Assembly: GCF_025564065.1 (NCBI RefSeq)
Contig: NZ_JAMGZK010000049.1
Coordinates: forward strand, 124,001-188,000
Direction: 5' to 3'
Length of the DNA stretch: 64,000 nt
From: Silvania hatchlandensis
Lineage (GTDB): Bacteria; Pseudomonadota; Gammaproteobacteria; Enterobacterales; Enterobacteriaceae
Below, in pieces: positions 39,132-50,308 of the stretch. The notes below the pieces were generated by a model, which did no database searches, was not told where the DNA came from, and saw nothing but the letters and a program-made list of their open reading frames with translations. The translations under genes and the position numbers were made by a program. Position 1 is the first letter of the stretch, and every line of letters starts with the position of its first letter.

Positions 39132-40136
39132 ATGGATAATTTCCAGAAAGACATTGATGACAGGGCTAATCTGACCCTGTCGAACCGTTTTGAGCTGTTG
39201 CTGTTCCGTCTCGGCACCTCAATGAATGACAACAAATCTGAGCTGTTCGGCATCAACGTCTTTAAGCTTCGCGAGATTGTGCCGATGCCCACCTTCACCA
39301 AACCAGCGGGTATGAAGTCACCGCTGATGGGGATGGTAAATATTCGTGACCAGGTGATCCCGGTTATCGACCTGGCGGCGGTGGCGGGCTGTAAACCTGC
39401 GACAGGCCTGAACATTCTGCTGATCACCGAGTATGCTCGCAGCGTGCAGGCCTTCGCGGTGGAGTCGGTCGAGAATATTATGCGTCTGGACTGGAAGCAG
39501 GTGCACGCGGCAGAAACTGCCGTCAGCGGCCGCTATATCACCAGCATCGCCTGTCTCGACGAGAAAACTGACACCAACGATCTGGCCATGGTGCTGGACG
39601 TGGAACAGATCCTGTACGACATCACTCCCGCCAACCACGATCTGCACGCCAACAATCTGAACACCCCGAAATTCAACATCAAACCGGGTGCGGTCGCGAT
39701 TGTGGCAGAAGACTCGAAAGTGGCGCGCTCAATGCTGGAAAAAGGGCTGCAGGCGATGGAGATCCCGGCGCTAATGCACATTACCGGCAAAGAGGCGTGG
39801 GAGAAGATTGGCGTGCTGGCAGCGCAGGCGCAGGCAGAAGGAGTGCCGATTACCGATAAGATCGCACTGGTGCTGACCGATCTCGAAATGCCCGAGATGG
39901 ACGGTTTTACCCTGACGCGTAAAATCAAAACCGATGAGATCCTGAAAGCCATTCCGGTGGTGATCCACTCTTCCCTTTCCGGCAATGCCAACGAAGATCA
40001 TATCCGTAAGGTGAAGGCCGATGGCTACGTGGCGAAGTTTGAGCTGAACGAGCTGTCCTCGGTGATTGAGGAAGTGCTGGAGCGGGCAACGAAGCAGATT
40101 GATGGGCCGTTGATAAGCCGTAAGCAGCTGGCTTGA
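39132..40136 (+). CDS. cheV: chemotaxis coupling/response protein CheV
   Basis: CheW-receiver fusion, 334 aa. Residues about 15-165 form the CheW-like coupling domain (ELFGINVFKLREIV, MVNIRDQVIPVIDL). A receiver domain follows, with the acidic pair Glu193-Asp194, the phospho-acceptor Asp250 in LVLTDLEMPEMDG and a conserved Lys in YVAKFE. It would link chemoreceptors to the CheA kinase and adjust signalling. The ATG at 39132 follows GAGGAAAAAC; an ATG four codons upstream lies on that site. CheV is absent from E. coli K-12 but known in Salmonella and relatives. No other chemotaxis gene is nearby. The FliA-type promoter upstream ties it to the flagellar regulon. Confidence 0.95.
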   Translation: MDNFQKDIDDRANLTLSNRFELLLFRLGTSMNDNKSELFGINVFKLREIVPMPTFTKPAGMKSPLMGMVNIRDQVIPVIDLAAVAGCKPATGLNILLITEYARSVQAFAVESVENIMRLDWKQVHAAETAVSGRYITSIACLDEKTDTNDLAMVLDVEQILYDITPANHDLHANNLNTPKFNIKPGAVAIVAEDSKVARSMLEKGLQAMEIPALMHITGKEAWEKIGVLAAQAQAEGVPITDKIALVLTDLEMPEMDGFTLTRKIKTDEILKAIPVVIHSSLSGNANEDHIRKVKADGYVAKFELNELSSVIEEVLERATKQIDGPLISRKQLA

Positions 40137-40159
40137 TTTTTCCCTTGTGCGGCCTGGTG

Positions 40160-40179
40160 CCCTCTCCCACGGGAGAGGG
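40160..40179. repeat. dispersed CCCTCTCCC hairpin repeat
   Basis: CCCTCTCCC and GGGAGAGGG form a perfect 9-bp stem around AC. Such sequences recur between genes in many Enterobacter and Klebsiella genomes. It is followed by the shared cheV/nuo terminator. Confidence 0.5.
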
Positions 40180-40187
40180 TACAGACA

Positions 40188-40220
40188 TTAAAAAAGGCAA
40201 CTTTCGTTGCCTTTTTTTTA
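40188..40220. terminator. bidirectional terminator between cheV and nuoN
   Basis: AAAAAGGCAAC (40191-40201) and GTTGCCTTTTT (40206-40216) pair around TTTC, with A- and T-tracts on both sides. It can end both cheV and the nuo operon. Confidence 0.9.
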
Positions 40221-40222
40221 CC

Positions 40223-41680
40223 TTACATCAGCGGCATCGCGTGCTGCACGAGGCTTATCAGCGGCTGCGGGTAGATACCGAAAATCAGTACCAGCAGGGC
40301 TGAAATCAGTACCACAATCCCGCCCGCGCTGTACTGCCAGTTGGTCGGCGCATCGCGGTTAAGCTGCTGCGGTGCATTCAGATACAGACTCACCGCAACG
40401 CGCAGGTAGTAGTACAAACCGATTGCCGAACCGACAACCACTGCCCCGGTCAGCCACCACAGGTTCGCCTGCACACCGACGGCCAGGATGTAGAACTTAC
40501 CGATAAACCCGAGCGTCATCGGGATACCCGCCAGCGACAGCATCATCACGGTCATTACCGCTGACAGAATCGGACGGTGCCAGAACAGGCCACGGTAAGA
40601 GTACAGGGAGTCGGCATCCGGGCCACGGTACGGGCTGGACATCAGGCTCACCACGCCGAACGCGCCGAGGCTGCTGAACAGATAACCGGCCAGGTAAACA
40701 CCGACGGATTCCATGGACATCTGACCGCTCTGCAGCGCAATCAGCGCCACCATCAGGTAGCCAAGGTGTGAGATGGAGGAGTAACCGAGCAGACGCTTAA
40801 TGTTGGTCTGGCTCAGCGCCATCAGGTTACCGAAGATGATCGACACGAAGGCGATAACGCCCAGCACCACGCGTACCGCTTCGCTATCGCCAACCGGTGC
40901 GTAGAGGAACAGACGCATCACCACACCGAAGATAGCGATTTTACTCGCCGTCGCCAGGAAGGTAGAAACCGGAGCAGGTGCGCCCTGGTATACGTCTGGT
41001 GTCCACAGGTGGAACGGTACCAGCGACAGTTTAAAGCCCAAACCGACAATCATCATGCCCAGACCCGCCAGCAGCAGCGGTTCATGCAGCATACCGTCGC
41101 CGAGGCTCTTGCCGAGGGCAATGAAAGAGAGGTTACCGGACTGGGCATACACCAGCGCAATACCAAACAGCAGGAAGGACGAAGCAGCAGCAGACAGGAT
41201 CGTATACTTGATACTCGCTTCCAGAGAGCGCTTCTGGCGGAAGGCATAACCAATCAGGCCGAACAGCGGCAGAGAGATCAGCTCAATACCGAGGAACAGC
41301 GCTGCCAGGTGGTTGGCATTCGCCAGCAGAATCCCGCCCAGTGCGGCAATCAGAACCAGCAGGTAAAACTCTTCTTTGTTGTCGTAGTAACCTTCCAGCC
41401 ACGGGTAGGCAAAGGTACAGGTTGCGAGGCTCGCCAGCAGAACCAGCCCGGTATAGAGCATGGCAAAACCGTCGACGCGCATCAGCGGCGTCACGTCCAT
41501 CGCCCCCGCCTGGCCAACAAACCAGAGGGAGACCAGTGCGGCGTTAAGGCCCAGAACCGACAGCGTGGCATTCAGGAAGTGATTGCGTCGCCACGCAATG
41601 GAGAGCATCACTACCACCACCGTCAATCCGACGATCAGCAGCGGTAGCAGCGCAATCAGGTGTTGTGGAGTTAAAGTCAT
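40223..41680 (-). CDS. nuoN: complex I subunit NuoN
   Basis: Membrane subunit of NADH:ubiquinone oxidoreductase I, one of three antiporter-like proton-pumping subunits. It has 485 aa with about 14 helices. Antiporter signature regions include [21 protein letters not shown] and [17 protein letters not shown] with the pumping Lys/His residues. Last gene of nuoA-N, six bases after nuoM, and just before a strong terminator. Confidence 0.97.
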   Translation of the reverse strand: MTLTPQHLIALLPLLIVGLTVVVVMLSIAWRRNHFLNATLSVLGLNAALVSLWFVGQAGAMDVTPLMRVDGFAMLYTGLVLLASLATCTFAYPWLEGYYDNKEEFYLLVLIAALGGILLANANHLAALFLGIELISLPLFGLIGYAFRQKRSLEASIKYTILSAAASSFLLFGIALVYAQSGNLSFIALGKSLGDGMLHEPLLLAGLGMMIVGLGFKLSLVPFHLWTPDVYQGAPAPVSTFLATASKIAIFGVVMRLFLYAPVGDSEAVRVVLGVIAFVSIIFGNLMALSQTNIKRLLGYSSISHLGYLMVALIALQSGQMSMESVGVYLAGYLFSSLGAFGVVSLMSSPYRGPDADSLYSYRGLFWHRPILSAVMTVMMLSLAGIPMTLGFIGKFYILAVGVQANLWWLTGAVVVGSAIGLYYYLRVAVSLYLNAPQQLNRDAPTNWQYSAGGIVVLISALLVLIFGIYPQPLISLVQHAMPLM

Positions 41681-41686
41681 GGCGAT

Positions 41687-43216
41687 TTACGGCCTTGTAG
41701 TAGAAGCAGAATTAACAAACCACTGCTGGATATTGCCCATCGCAGAATGCGAGGTATCCAGAATCGGCTGCGGATAGAAGCCAAGCAGTACCAGAAGCAC
41801 AACCAGCAACAGAATGATAAACAGTTCGCGCAGTGACATCCCCGGCAGCTCTTTCGCTGCGATTTCGCTCTTCGCTTTACCGAAGTAGGCGCGATGCAGC
41901 ATCGCCAGAGAGTAAACGGACGCGAATACCAGACCGAAGGTTGATACCACCGTAATGACCGGCACCACTTTAAAGCTGCCGAACAGGATCATAAATTCGC
42001 CAACGAAGTTACCGGTACCCGGCATCCCCAGCGTGGCCACAGCGAAGAACATCGACATCGCCGGCAGCCATTTAATTTTGCTCCACAGACCGCCCATCTG
42101 ACGCATGTCGCGGGTGTGCAGGCGTTCATACAGCTGGCCACACAGGATAAAGAGACCCGCCGCCGACAGCCCGTGGGCAATCATCTGAATGATTGCGCCC
42201 TGGTACGCCAGCTGGCTGCCGGTGTAGATGGCAATCAGCACGAAGCCCATGTGGGACACAGAGGTATACGCGATCAGACGTTTGATGTCGTACTGCGTGA
42301 AGGCCATCCAGGCGCCGTAGAAGATACCGATCACACCGAGCCACATGGCAATTGGCGCAAACTCTGCGGAAGCATTCGGGAACAGCGGCAGCGCGAAACG
42401 CAGCAGACCGTAGGCCGCGGTTTTCAGCAAGATCCCTGCCAGGTCAACGGAACCCGCCGTTGGTGCCTGAGAGTGCGCATCCGGCAGCCAGCCGTGCAGC
42501 GGAACCACCGGCATTTTCACCGCAAACGCAATGAAGAAGCCCAGCATCAGCAGGTATTCCACGCCGTGCGACATTGGCGTCTTCAGCAGGTCCTGATAGT
42601 TGAAGGTCCAGACACCGGTCGCGTTATAGTGCACGAACACCAGCGCCAGGATGGCAATTAACATCACCAGACCGCTCGCCTGGGTATAGATGAAGAACTT
42701 GGTTGCCGCCGTGATACGCGTTTTACCGTCGGATGCCTTATGGCCCCACAGCGCGATCAGGAAGTACATCGGCACCAGCATCATCTCCCAGAAGAAGAAG
42801 AACAGGAACATGTCGATGGCCAGGAACACGCCGATCACGCCGCCGAGGATCCACATCAGGTTCAGGTGGAAGAAGCCCTGGTATTTTTGAATTTCTTGCC
42901 AGGAGCACAGTACCGCCAGAACGCCGAGGAGACCCGTCAGCACCACCATCAGCAGCGACAGGCCATCAATCGCCAGATGAATGGTTATGCCGAAACGCGG
43001 GATCCACGGCAGGATAAATTCAGACTGCCACTGCGGCAGGCCCGCAGACTGGGTCAGTGAATAGCCGCCCTGCAACCAAAGTTGCAGGCCAAGCGCAAGC
43101 GTCAATCCCATGGTGATCAGCGCAATCCAGCGCGGCATCTTCACGCCAAAGCGTTCGGTCTGCCAGCACAGAAACCCACCAATGAAGGGAATTAAGATTA
43201 GCCAGGGTAATAACAT
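41687..43216 (-). CDS. nuoM: complex I subunit NuoM
   Basis: Antiporter-like membrane subunit of complex I, 509 aa as in E. coli, about 14 helices. Conserved features are FFFFWEMMLVPMYFLIALWG with the essential Glu of helix 5, LPDAHSQAPTAGSVDLAG and RLIAYTSVSHMGFV. It follows nuoL after a 75-base gap that holds a small GC-rich hairpin. Confidence 0.97.
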   Translation of the reverse strand: MLLPWLILIPFIGGFLCWQTERFGVKMPRWIALITMGLTLALGLQLWLQGGYSLTQSAGLPQWQSEFILPWIPRFGITIHLAIDGLSLLMVVLTGLLGVLAVLCSWQEIQKYQGFFHLNLMWILGGVIGVFLAIDMFLFFFFWEMMLVPMYFLIALWGHKASDGKTRITAATKFFIYTQASGLVMLIAILALVFVHYNATGVWTFNYQDLLKTPMSHGVEYLLMLGFFIAFAVKMPVVPLHGWLPDAHSQAPTAGSVDLAGILLKTAAYGLLRFALPLFPNASAEFAPIAMWLGVIGIFYGAWMAFTQYDIKRLIAYTSVSHMGFVLIAIYTGSQLAYQGAIIQMIAHGLSAAGLFILCGQLYERLHTRDMRQMGGLWSKIKWLPAMSMFFAVATLGMPGTGNFVGEFMILFGSFKVVPVITVVSTFGLVFASVYSLAMLHRAYFGKAKSEIAAKELPGMSLRELFIILLLVVLLVLLGFYPQPILDTSHSAMGNIQQWFVNSASTTRP

Positions 43217-43237
43217 GGCGATTTTTATTCCTTTTTA

Positions 43238-43256
43238 AGGCCCCCGACAGGGGCCT
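43238..43256 (-). other. intra-operon hairpin between nuoL and nuoM
   Basis: AGGCCCC and GGGGCCT make a 7-bp stem with a 5-base loop. On the minus strand TAAAAAGG follows, not a T-tract, so it is a stability or processing hairpin rather than a terminator. Confidence 0.45.
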
Positions 43257-43291
43257 GATTTTCAACGAATTTTTATAAATTCACTTATGAA

Positions 43292-45133
43292 TCAACGCAG
43301 AACCATCAGCAGCGCCAGTACGACCACCGCGCCAATGCTCATTGATGCCACATACCAGCGCAGATAGCCGTTCTCGCTGAACAGCAGGCCTTTACCTGCA
43401 AAGCGGGAAAGGATCGCCGGGGTGTTCATCATCGCGTTCAGCGGATCGCGCTTGATAAGCCACGCAATGCCGAGGAACGGTTTCACGAAGATCATGTCAT
43501 ACAGCCAGTCGAAGCCCCACGCGTTGTACCACCAGGTGCCCAGCAGACGGCCCGGCGCACTGTTGGCAACCGCAGTTACCAGCGTACGTTTGCCCAGCCA
43601 CAGCCATGCTGCAATCAGGATGCCCGCAATCGCGACCACGCCAGAGGTGATTTCAAGCGTCAGCACACGACCGTGCTCAAGCTCGGTGGTGCCCGGCAGA
43701 ACACCCTGCAGCGGCGGCACAATCAGTGCGCCAACGAAGGTGGAGAGGACCATCAGCACAATCAGCGGCAGATGGTGGGTAATCCCCTTCCCTGCATGCG
43801 CGTGAATTTGTTCTTTTCCATGGAAGACGATGAAAATCATACGGAAGGTATACAGGGAGGTCATAAACGCACCGACCAGACCGGCAACCATCAGATTGAT
43901 ATGGCCATTCGCCATTGCTCCCGCCAGGATTTCGTCCTTACTGAAGAAGCCCGCGGTAATCAACGGCAGTGCCGCCAGCGCCGCGCCGCCCACCAGGAAG
44001 CAGGCATAAACCAGCGGAATGGACTTACGCAGCCCGCCCATCTTGAAGATGTTCTGCTCGTGGTGGCAGGCAAGGATCACCGAACCGGACGAGAGGAACA
44101 GCAGCGCTTTAAAGAACGCGTGCGTCATCAGATGGAAAATCGCCGCATCCCACGCCTGCACGCCCAGCGCCAGGAACATGTAGCCAATCTGGCTCATGGT
44201 GGAGTAGGCGAGAACGCGTTTGATGTCGGTCTGCACCAGCGCCGCAAAGCCTGCCAGCACCAGCGTAACCGCACCGACGATCCCCACCAGATGCAGGATC
44301 TCCGGGGTCATCAGGAACAGGCCGTGGGTACGGGCAATCAGGTAGACGCCCGCGGTAACCATGGTTGCGGCGTGGATCAGCGCGGAGACAGGCGTTGGGC
44401 CTGCCATCGCGTCTGCAAGCCAGGTCTGCAACGGCAGCTGTGCGGATTTACCTACCGCGCCGCCCAGCAGCATCAGGGTTGCCCACGTCAGCATGTTGTT
44501 ACCGGCCTCGAAGTGCGCAGGTGCCAGTTCCACCATTTCGCGGAAGTTCAGCGTGCCCAGCTCGTTGTAGAGGATGAACAGCGCGAACGCGAGGAACACG
44601 TCACCCACACGGGTCACGACGAAGGCTTTCATTGCCGCTGCGCCATTCTTCGGATCGGTGTAGTAGAAACCGATCAGCAGATAGGAGCACAGGCCCACGC
44701 CTTCCCAGCCGAGATACATCAGCAGCAGGTTGTCGCCCAGCACCAGAATCACCATGCTGGCGATAAACAGGTTGGTGTAGGCGAAGAAGCGGGAGTAACC
44801 CTCTTCACCGCGCATATACCAGGAGGCGAACATGTGGATCAGGAAGCCGACGCCGGTAACCACCGAGAGCATGGTCAGGGAGAGGCCATCCAGCACCAGG
44901 CTGAAACCGATATTGAAATCGCCGACCGACATCCAGTTCCACAGTGGCAGGGTATACGCCTGCTTGCCGTTGTTAAGGAAGTCGATACCCGCATACGCGG
45001 TAACCAGCGCGGCCAGGCCGATGGAGCCAATGCCCACGGTCGCAGACAGATTTTCCGACCAGCGGCCGCGAGAAAACGCCAGCAGCAGGAAGCCAATCAA
45101 CGGGAAAATAATGGTTAAGGCAAGCATGTTCAT
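43292..45133 (-). CDS. nuoL: complex I subunit NuoL
   Basis: Largest antiporter-like subunit of complex I, 613 aa as in E. coli, with about 16 helices and the long lateral amphipathic helix near the C-terminus. Key stretches are [21 protein letters not shown] (essential Glu), [27 protein letters not shown] and [14 protein letters not shown]. Overlaps nuoK by 4 bases upstream. Confidence 0.97.
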   Translation of the reverse strand: MNMLALTIIFPLIGFLLLAFSRGRWSENLSATVGIGSIGLAALVTAYAGIDFLNNGKQAYTLPLWNWMSVGDFNIGFSLVLDGLSLTMLSVVTGVGFLIHMFASWYMRGEEGYSRFFAYTNLFIASMVILVLGDNLLLMYLGWEGVGLCSYLLIGFYYTDPKNGAAAMKAFVVTRVGDVFLAFALFILYNELGTLNFREMVELAPAHFEAGNNMLTWATLMLLGGAVGKSAQLPLQTWLADAMAGPTPVSALIHAATMVTAGVYLIARTHGLFLMTPEILHLVGIVGAVTLVLAGFAALVQTDIKRVLAYSTMSQIGYMFLALGVQAWDAAIFHLMTHAFFKALLFLSSGSVILACHHEQNIFKMGGLRKSIPLVYACFLVGGAALAALPLITAGFFSKDEILAGAMANGHINLMVAGLVGAFMTSLYTFRMIFIVFHGKEQIHAHAGKGITHHLPLIVLMVLSTFVGALIVPPLQGVLPGTTELEHGRVLTLEITSGVVAIAGILIAAWLWLGKRTLVTAVANSAPGRLLGTWWYNAWGFDWLYDMIFVKPFLGIAWLIKRDPLNAMMNTPAILSRFAGKGLLFSENGYLRWYVASMSIGAVVVLALLMVLR

Positions 45134-45432
45134 CCACGCAACTCACTTACTGAATCGATGTTCAGGTTCTGGCGGCGACGATGGAGCTGCAGCAACAGCG
45201 CCAGGCCAATACTCGCTTCTGCAGCCGCAAGGGTGATGGCGAGGATGTACATGACCTGACCATCGGTCTGGCCCCAGTAACTACCGGCGACCACGAAGGC
45301 CAGCGCGGCGGCGTTGATCATGATTTCCAGGCTAATCAGCATGAACAGCAGATTGCGGCGGATAACCAGACCGGTTAAGCCCAGCACGAATAAAATCGCT
45401 GCGAGGATCAGTCCGTGTTGTAAAGGGATCAT
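45130..45432 (-). CDS. nuoK: complex I subunit NuoK
   Basis: Small three-helix membrane subunit (ND4L type), 100 aa. Conserved membrane glutamates for proton transfer are in [17 protein letters not shown] and [15 protein letters not shown]. It overlaps both nuoJ and nuoL by 4 bases, indicating coupled translation. Confidence 0.97.
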   Translation of the reverse strand: MIPLQHGLILAAILFVLGLTGLVIRRNLLFMLISLEIMINAAALAFVVAGSYWGQTDGQVMYILAITLAAAEASIGLALLLQLHRRRQNLNIDSVSELRG

Positions 45433-45983
45433 GCGTGATCCTCCGTTTTTCTTTTCGCACGGTCGTCAGCACGGTTGCTCAGCACCTCGCCAGCGCGATC
45501 TTCACGACCGACATGGAATGCCACAACCAAACCTGCCAGCAGCAGCATGGAGGCCAGCTCAACGGCCAGAACATAAGGCCCGAACAGGGAGATCCCTACC
45601 GCTTTGGCGCTGATTGGCGTCCCGTCGATGCCCTGATCGTTGACGCCCAGAATGGCATACACGATCACCGCCAGCATGATGGCCGACAAAATTGCCGGAC
45701 CAATCCAGACCTGCGGTTTTAACCACTGACGTTCCTGCTCAATTTCCGATCCACCGAGGTTCAGCATCATCACCACGAACACGAACAGCACCATAATGGC
45801 CCCGGCGTAGACGATGATTTCAAGCGCACCGGCGAAGTGTGCGCCCAGCGCAAAGAACACCCCAGAAATAGCCAGCAGCGAAATGATTAAATACAGCAGC
45901 GCATGCACCGGGTTGGTGTGCGTAATCACTCGCAGCGTAGCCAGGATGGCGATCAGGCCACAGATATAAAAAGCGAATTCCAT
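45429..45983 (-). CDS. nuoJ: complex I subunit NuoJ
   Basis: Membrane subunit of the ND6 type, 184 aa, five helices. The conserved [19 protein letters not shown] region contains the pi-bulge helix at the quinone-proton coupling site. It starts 11 bases after nuoI and overlaps nuoK by 4 bases. The C-terminal tail is highly charged ([14 protein letters not shown]). Confidence 0.97.
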   Translation of the reverse strand: MEFAFYICGLIAILATLRVITHTNPVHALLYLIISLLAISGVFFALGAHFAGALEIIVYAGAIMVLFVFVVMMLNLGGSEIEQERQWLKPQVWIGPAILSAIMLAVIVYAILGVNDQGIDGTPISAKAVGISLFGPYVLAVELASMLLLAGLVVAFHVGREDRAGEVLSNRADDRAKRKTEDHA

Positions 45984-45994
45984 TGCCCCTCTCC

Positions 45995-46537
45995 TTACGG
46001 TAACAGGCTCTTGACGTCGATAGGCTTGGCTTCGTTCTCTGCTTCGCCCTTATCTTTGCCGTCGATTGCCATACCCGCCATCCGGTAGAAGTTATATTCC
46101 GGGTATTTACCCGGACCGGAAATCAGCAGATCCTCTTTCTCGTACACCAGGTCCTGACGTTTGTATTCGCCCAGCTCGAAGTCCGGGGTCAACTGAATCG
46201 CCGTGGTCGGGCACGCTTCTTCACACAGACCGCAGAAGATGCAGCGTGAGAAGTTAATGCGGAAGAACTCCGGGTACCAGCGACCGTCTTTGGTCTCGGC
46301 TTTTTGCAGAGAGATACAGCCGACAGGACACGCTACCGCACACAGGTTACAGGCAACGCAACGCTCCGAACCGTCCGGATCGCGCGTCAGCACGATACGG
46401 CCACGGTAGCGCGGCGGCAGATAAACCGGCTCTTCTGGGTACATCTGGGTTTCACGTTTTGCAAACGCGTGCAGGCCGATCATCCAGATACTGCGTACCT
46501 GGGTGCCGAAGCCTACCAATAATTCTTTTAAGGTCAT
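45995..46537 (-). CDS. nuoI: complex I subunit NuoI (two [4Fe-4S])
   Basis: Ferredoxin-like subunit at the base of the peripheral arm, 180 aa. It carries clusters N6a and N6b through [16 protein letters not shown] and [16 protein letters not shown]. It passes electrons towards NuoB and quinone. Located between nuoH (13-base gap) and nuoJ. Confidence 0.98.
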   Translation of the reverse strand: MTLKELLVGFGTQVRSIWMIGLHAFAKRETQMYPEEPVYLPPRYRGRIVLTRDPDGSERCVACNLCAVACPVGCISLQKAETKDGRWYPEFFRINFSRCIFCGLCEEACPTTAIQLTPDFELGEYKRQDLVYEKEDLLISGPGKYPEYNFYRMAGMAIDGKDKGEAENEAKPIDVKSLLP

Positions 46538-46550
46538 GGTCTAAAGCCCC

Positions 46551-47528
46551 TTATGGCTGCTGCCAGAGAATGACAGCCGCCGTTACCAACAAGTTGACGA
46601 GCGTCAGCGGCAGGCACACTTTCCAGCCGAAGGACATTACCTGGTCATAACGCGGACGCGGTAAGGACGCACGAATCAAAATGAACATCATCATAAAGAA
46701 CGCGGTTTTCAGCGCGAACCAGATGAATGGCGGTAATAACGGGCCATGCCAGCCACCAAAGAACAGCGTTACCATCAGCGCAGAAATGGTGACGATACCG
46801 ATGTACTCGCCCACGAAGAACAGACCGAACTTCATACCGGAATATTCAACGTGGTAACCATCGGCCAGTTCCTGCTCGGCTTCTGGTTGGTCAAACGGGT
46901 GACGGTGACACACCGCCACGCCCGCGATGGCAAAGGTAATAAAACCAAAGAACTGCGGGATCACGTTCCAGATGTCGGCCTGGTTGTTGACGATGTCGGT
47001 CATGTTAAATGAACCGGCCTGCGCCACCACGCCCATCAGGGAGAGACCCAGGAACACTTCATAGCTCAGCGTCTGGGCAGACGCACGCATCGCGCCCAGC
47101 AGGGAGTATTTGTTGTTACTGGACCAGCCCGCGAACAGCACCGCGTAAACCGCGAGGCCTGCCATCATCAGGAAGAACAGGATCCCGATGTTCAGATCCG
47201 CGACCACCCACGACGGGCTGACCGGAACGATAGCAAAGGCCAGCAGCAGCGAGGTGAAGGCGATCATCGGCGCAAGCGTAAAGATGACGCGATCCGAGAA
47301 TTTCGGGATCCAGTCCTCTTTAAAGAACATCTTGATCATATCCGCGACCAGCTGGAGTGAACCACCCCAGCCCACACGGTTCGGTCCATAACGGTTCTGG
47401 AACAGACCGAGCAGACGACGTTCACCAAAGCTCATGAACGCACCGCAGGTGACGACCACCAGCAGAATGACAATCGCCTTCAGGATGCTCAGCAGAATGT
47501 CGATAAGATCCGGCGTTAACCAACTCAT
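46551..47528 (-). CDS. nuoH: complex I subunit NuoH
   Basis: ND1-type membrane subunit that forms the quinone chamber, 325 aa, eight helices. Conserved segments are [51 protein letters not shown] (quoted as two parts: [14 protein letters not shown] and [17 protein letters not shown]) and [11 protein letters not shown]. Its ATG overlaps the nuoG stop by 4 bases (ATGA). Confidence 0.97.
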   Translation of the reverse strand: MSWLTPDLIDILLSILKAIVILLVVVTCGAFMSFGERRLLGLFQNRYGPNRVGWGGSLQLVADMIKMFFKEDWIPKFSDRVIFTLAPMIAFTSLLLAFAIVPVSPSWVVADLNIGILFFLMMAGLAVYAVLFAGWSSNNKYSLLGAMRASAQTLSYEVFLGLSLMGVVAQAGSFNMTDIVNNQADIWNVIPQFFGFITFAIAGVAVCHRHPFDQPEAEQELADGYHVEYSGMKFGLFFVGEYIGIVTISALMVTLFFGGWHGPLLPPFIWFALKTAFFMMMFILIRASLPRPRYDQVMSFGWKVCLPLTLVNLLVTAAVILWQQP

Positions 47529-50251
47529 GCTTGTGCCTCCTGCAGATTATCGAGACGCGCGCCTGCCAGTACCGGCGCAATGCCTGGTAATCCCATCGGC
47601 AGACCCACCTGCCCTGCACTCAGACCGTCGGTGATAATCAGCGGCAGGCTGATCGTCTGGCCTTCATAGCTAAAGGAGATACGGGCGCCTGCGTTCACGC
47701 CAAGCTTCGCGGCATCAGCCGGGTTGAGCTTGATGTAAGGCTGCGGCATGCGGGTCTGGAACACCGGAGAACGCTGGGACATTTCGTCACTACCAAACAG
47801 ATGGTAGTAAGGCGCGATACGCCAGTTACCCTCTTCCGCCTGGAAGCTTGCCGGAACAGCGGAGAAGAACTCGAGACCGGTTTCGCTTGCTTCGATCAGG
47901 CGCACGCCAGGATCGCCATGGCGCAGAGAGCCGCCCACTTCAGCCTGGAACTTGTTCCATGCCTGCGGGGAGTTCCAGCCTGGTGCCCAGGCAAACGGAA
48001 TCTGCGAACGTGGCGCAGACGGCTGGTTGTTCCCTTCCATTGAGAAGGCGAACATGGTGTCTTTATCCTGCGGCTGACGCGGTTCGTGCACGCTGATGTT
48101 GGCACGCATCGCAGTACGGCCACTATAACGGTGCGGTTCACGGGCCAGCTTCTGGCCGCGAATGCGGAAGGAAGCATCCGGCGCCGCATCTTTGATGCCT
48201 GCCAGCTGCGGCAGGGCAGCTACGGCAGCATCGATCACGTCGTCGAGCTGGGTCCAGTCCACTTCACGACTCTGGACGGTGCTGTGCAGGGAGTGCAGCC
48301 AGCGCCAGCTTTCCAGCATCACGATGTTGGCATCGTAATAAGACGGATCGTAAACCTGGAAGAAACGCTGTGCGCGGCCTTCGTTGTTGATAACGGTACC
48401 GTCACTTTCCGCGAAGCTTGCCGCAGAGAGCACCAGATGCGCTTTGTCCATGATTGCCGTGCGCTGATGGTCGATAACCATCACCAGTGGCGCTTTGGAG
48501 AGGGCGGCATCGACGCGGGCAGCAGAAGCATGACGATGCAGATCGTTCTCAAGGACGATAACGGCATCAGCCGCACCGGATTCGAGTTCGCTCAGCGCCG
48601 CTTCCAGAGAACCGCCGCCAATCATTCCCAGACCCATGCTGTTTACCGCGCGGGCAATCATGGTTACGCCGACGTCTGCGCCACGGCCTTTCAGAGCTTT
48701 CGCAACGTTAGCTGCAGCCTGAACGACCTCAACGCTACCGGCATTCGTACCGGTTACAATCAGCGGTTTCTTCGCACCGGCCAGCGCCTGTACGATCACA
48801 TCGATCTTGTTCTGCAGGTCACGATCCAGGCCTTCAACCGCCGGGGCGCTGTTGTCCAGCGCATGGGCAATCGCAAAGCCAAGACGCGCCTGATCTTCAA
48901 CCGGCGCGCAGTAGGTCCACGCCGCGATATCATCCAGACGAGTGTTATCGATATTAGTGACAAACAGCGGGTGTTTAGCACGCTGACCGATATTCATGAT
49001 CGCCGCAATCTGCCAGTCAGCCACTTTCTGGGCCGCTGCCATTTCGCGCGCTTTGCCTTTCACCGCCTGACGAACCGCCAGCGCAACGCGGGCGCCGGTC
49101 TGGGTTAAATCTTCACCCAATACCAGAACCGCATCATAAGATTCGATTTCGCGCAGCGCAGGGGTATGAATACCGCCTTCGCGCAGCACTTTCAGTACCA
49201 GCTGCAGACGTTCCTGCTCGCCCTGAGCGATACCGGTGTAGAAGTTATCCGCACCCACCAGCTCACGCAGCGCAAAGTTGCTTTCAACGCTGGCGCGCGG
49301 GGAGCCAATACCGATCACTTTCTTCGACTGGCGCAGAATATCTGCTGCACCCTGCATCGCCTGCTCGGCGTTAAGGGTGATCAGGTCATCGCCACGGCGC
49401 TGAACCGGCTGACGCGGACGGTCTTTCAGGTTCACATAGCCATAGCCGAAACGACCACGGTCGCAGAGGAAGTAGTGGTTTACGGTACCGTTGTAACGGT
49501 TTTCGATACGACGCAGTTCGCCGTAGCGCTCACCCGGGCTGGTGTTACAGCCGAGAGAGCACTGCTGGCAAATACTTGGCGCAAACTGCATGTCCCACTT
49601 ACGGTTGTAACGCTCGGAGTGCGTTTTATCGGTGAAGACGCCGGTCGGGCAGATTTCGACCAGGTTGCCGGAGAACTCGCTCTCCAGCACGCCGTCTTCC
49701 GGACGACCGAAGTAGACGTTGTCATGTGCGCCATACACGCCCAGATCTTCGCCGTCGGCATAATCTTTGTAGTAACGCACGCAGCGGTAGCAGGCGATGC
49801 AGCGGTTCATTTCATGCGAGATGAACGGCCCCAGATCCTGGTTGCGGTGGGTACGTTTGGTAAAGCGATAGCGACGGAAGCTGTGCCCGGTCATCACGGT
49901 CATATCCTGAAGATGGCAGTTACCGCCCTCTTCACACACCGGACAATCGTGCGGGTGGTTGGTCATTAACCACTCCACCACGCTTTCGCGGAACTGTTTG
50001 GCTTCCGCGTCGTCGATAGAAATAAAGGTTCCTTCGGTGGCTGGTGTCATACACGACATCACCAGGCGACCACGCGTGTCTTCCGCGTTTTGATATTGCT
50101 TCACCGCACACTGGCGGCAAGCACCGACGCTCCCCAGCGCCGGATGCCAGCAAAAATACGGAATATCAAGGCCGAGGGACAGACAAGCTTCTAGCAGGTT
50201 GTCCGCGCCGTTGACCTCGTATTCTTTGCCGTCTACATGAATCGTAGCCAT
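47525..50251 (-). CDS. nuoG: complex I subunit NuoG
   Basis: Largest peripheral-arm subunit, 908 aa. The N-terminal [2Fe-2S] site uses Cys34, Cys45, Cys48 and Cys67. The His-Cys site is [12 protein letters not shown] (His101). Next come CIACYRC...CPTGVF for N4 and CQQCSLGC...FLCDRG for the extra N7 cluster. The rest is a molybdopterin-oxidoreductase-like domain without cofactor. The ATG at 50251 is the conserved start [13 protein letters not shown] and has GGAAGC upstream; an ATG two codons earlier is possible. Confidence 0.97.
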   Translation of the reverse strand: MATIHVDGKEYEVNGADNLLEACLSLGLDIPYFCWHPALGSVGACRQCAVKQYQNAEDTRGRLVMSCMTPATEGTFISIDDAEAKQFRESVVEWLMTNHPHDCPVCEEGGNCHLQDMTVMTGHSFRRYRFTKRTHRNQDLGPFISHEMNRCIACYRCVRYYKDYADGEDLGVYGAHDNVYFGRPEDGVLESEFSGNLVEICPTGVFTDKTHSERYNRKWDMQFAPSICQQCSLGCNTSPGERYGELRRIENRYNGTVNHYFLCDRGRFGYGYVNLKDRPRQPVQRRGDDLITLNAEQAMQGAADILRQSKKVIGIGSPRASVESNFALRELVGADNFYTGIAQGEQERLQLVLKVLREGGIHTPALREIESYDAVLVLGEDLTQTGARVALAVRQAVKGKAREMAAAQKVADWQIAAIMNIGQRAKHPLFVTNIDNTRLDDIAAWTYCAPVEDQARLGFAIAHALDNSAPAVEGLDRDLQNKIDVIVQALAGAKKPLIVTGTNAGSVEVVQAAANVAKALKGRGADVGVTMIARAVNSMGLGMIGGGSLEAALSELESGAADAVIVLENDLHRHASAARVDAALSKAPLVMVIDHQRTAIMDKAHLVLSAASFAESDGTVINNEGRAQRFFQVYDPSYYDANIVMLESWRWLHSLHSTVQSREVDWTQLDDVIDAAVAALPQLAGIKDAAPDASFRIRGQKLAREPHRYSGRTAMRANISVHEPRQPQDKDTMFAFSMEGNNQPSAPRSQIPFAWAPGWNSPQAWNKFQAEVGGSLRHGDPGVRLIEASETGLEFFSAVPASFQAEEGNWRIAPYYHLFGSDEMSQRSPVFQTRMPQPYIKLNPADAAKLGVNAGARISFSYEGQTISLPLIITDGLSAGQVGLPMGLPGIAPVLAGARLDNLQEAQA

Positions 50252-50308
50252 TAGCATGCTTCCAGTTGGCTCGAATTAACTTCGAGCGTTAATCAAAATT
50301 CTTCGTCG

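Noticed and set aside
43673..45118. 481-codon open frame antisense to nuoL
   Set aside because: Its product is rich in Gln, His and Arg, the typical shadow of a membrane protein gene. nuoL on the other strand is full length and conserved.
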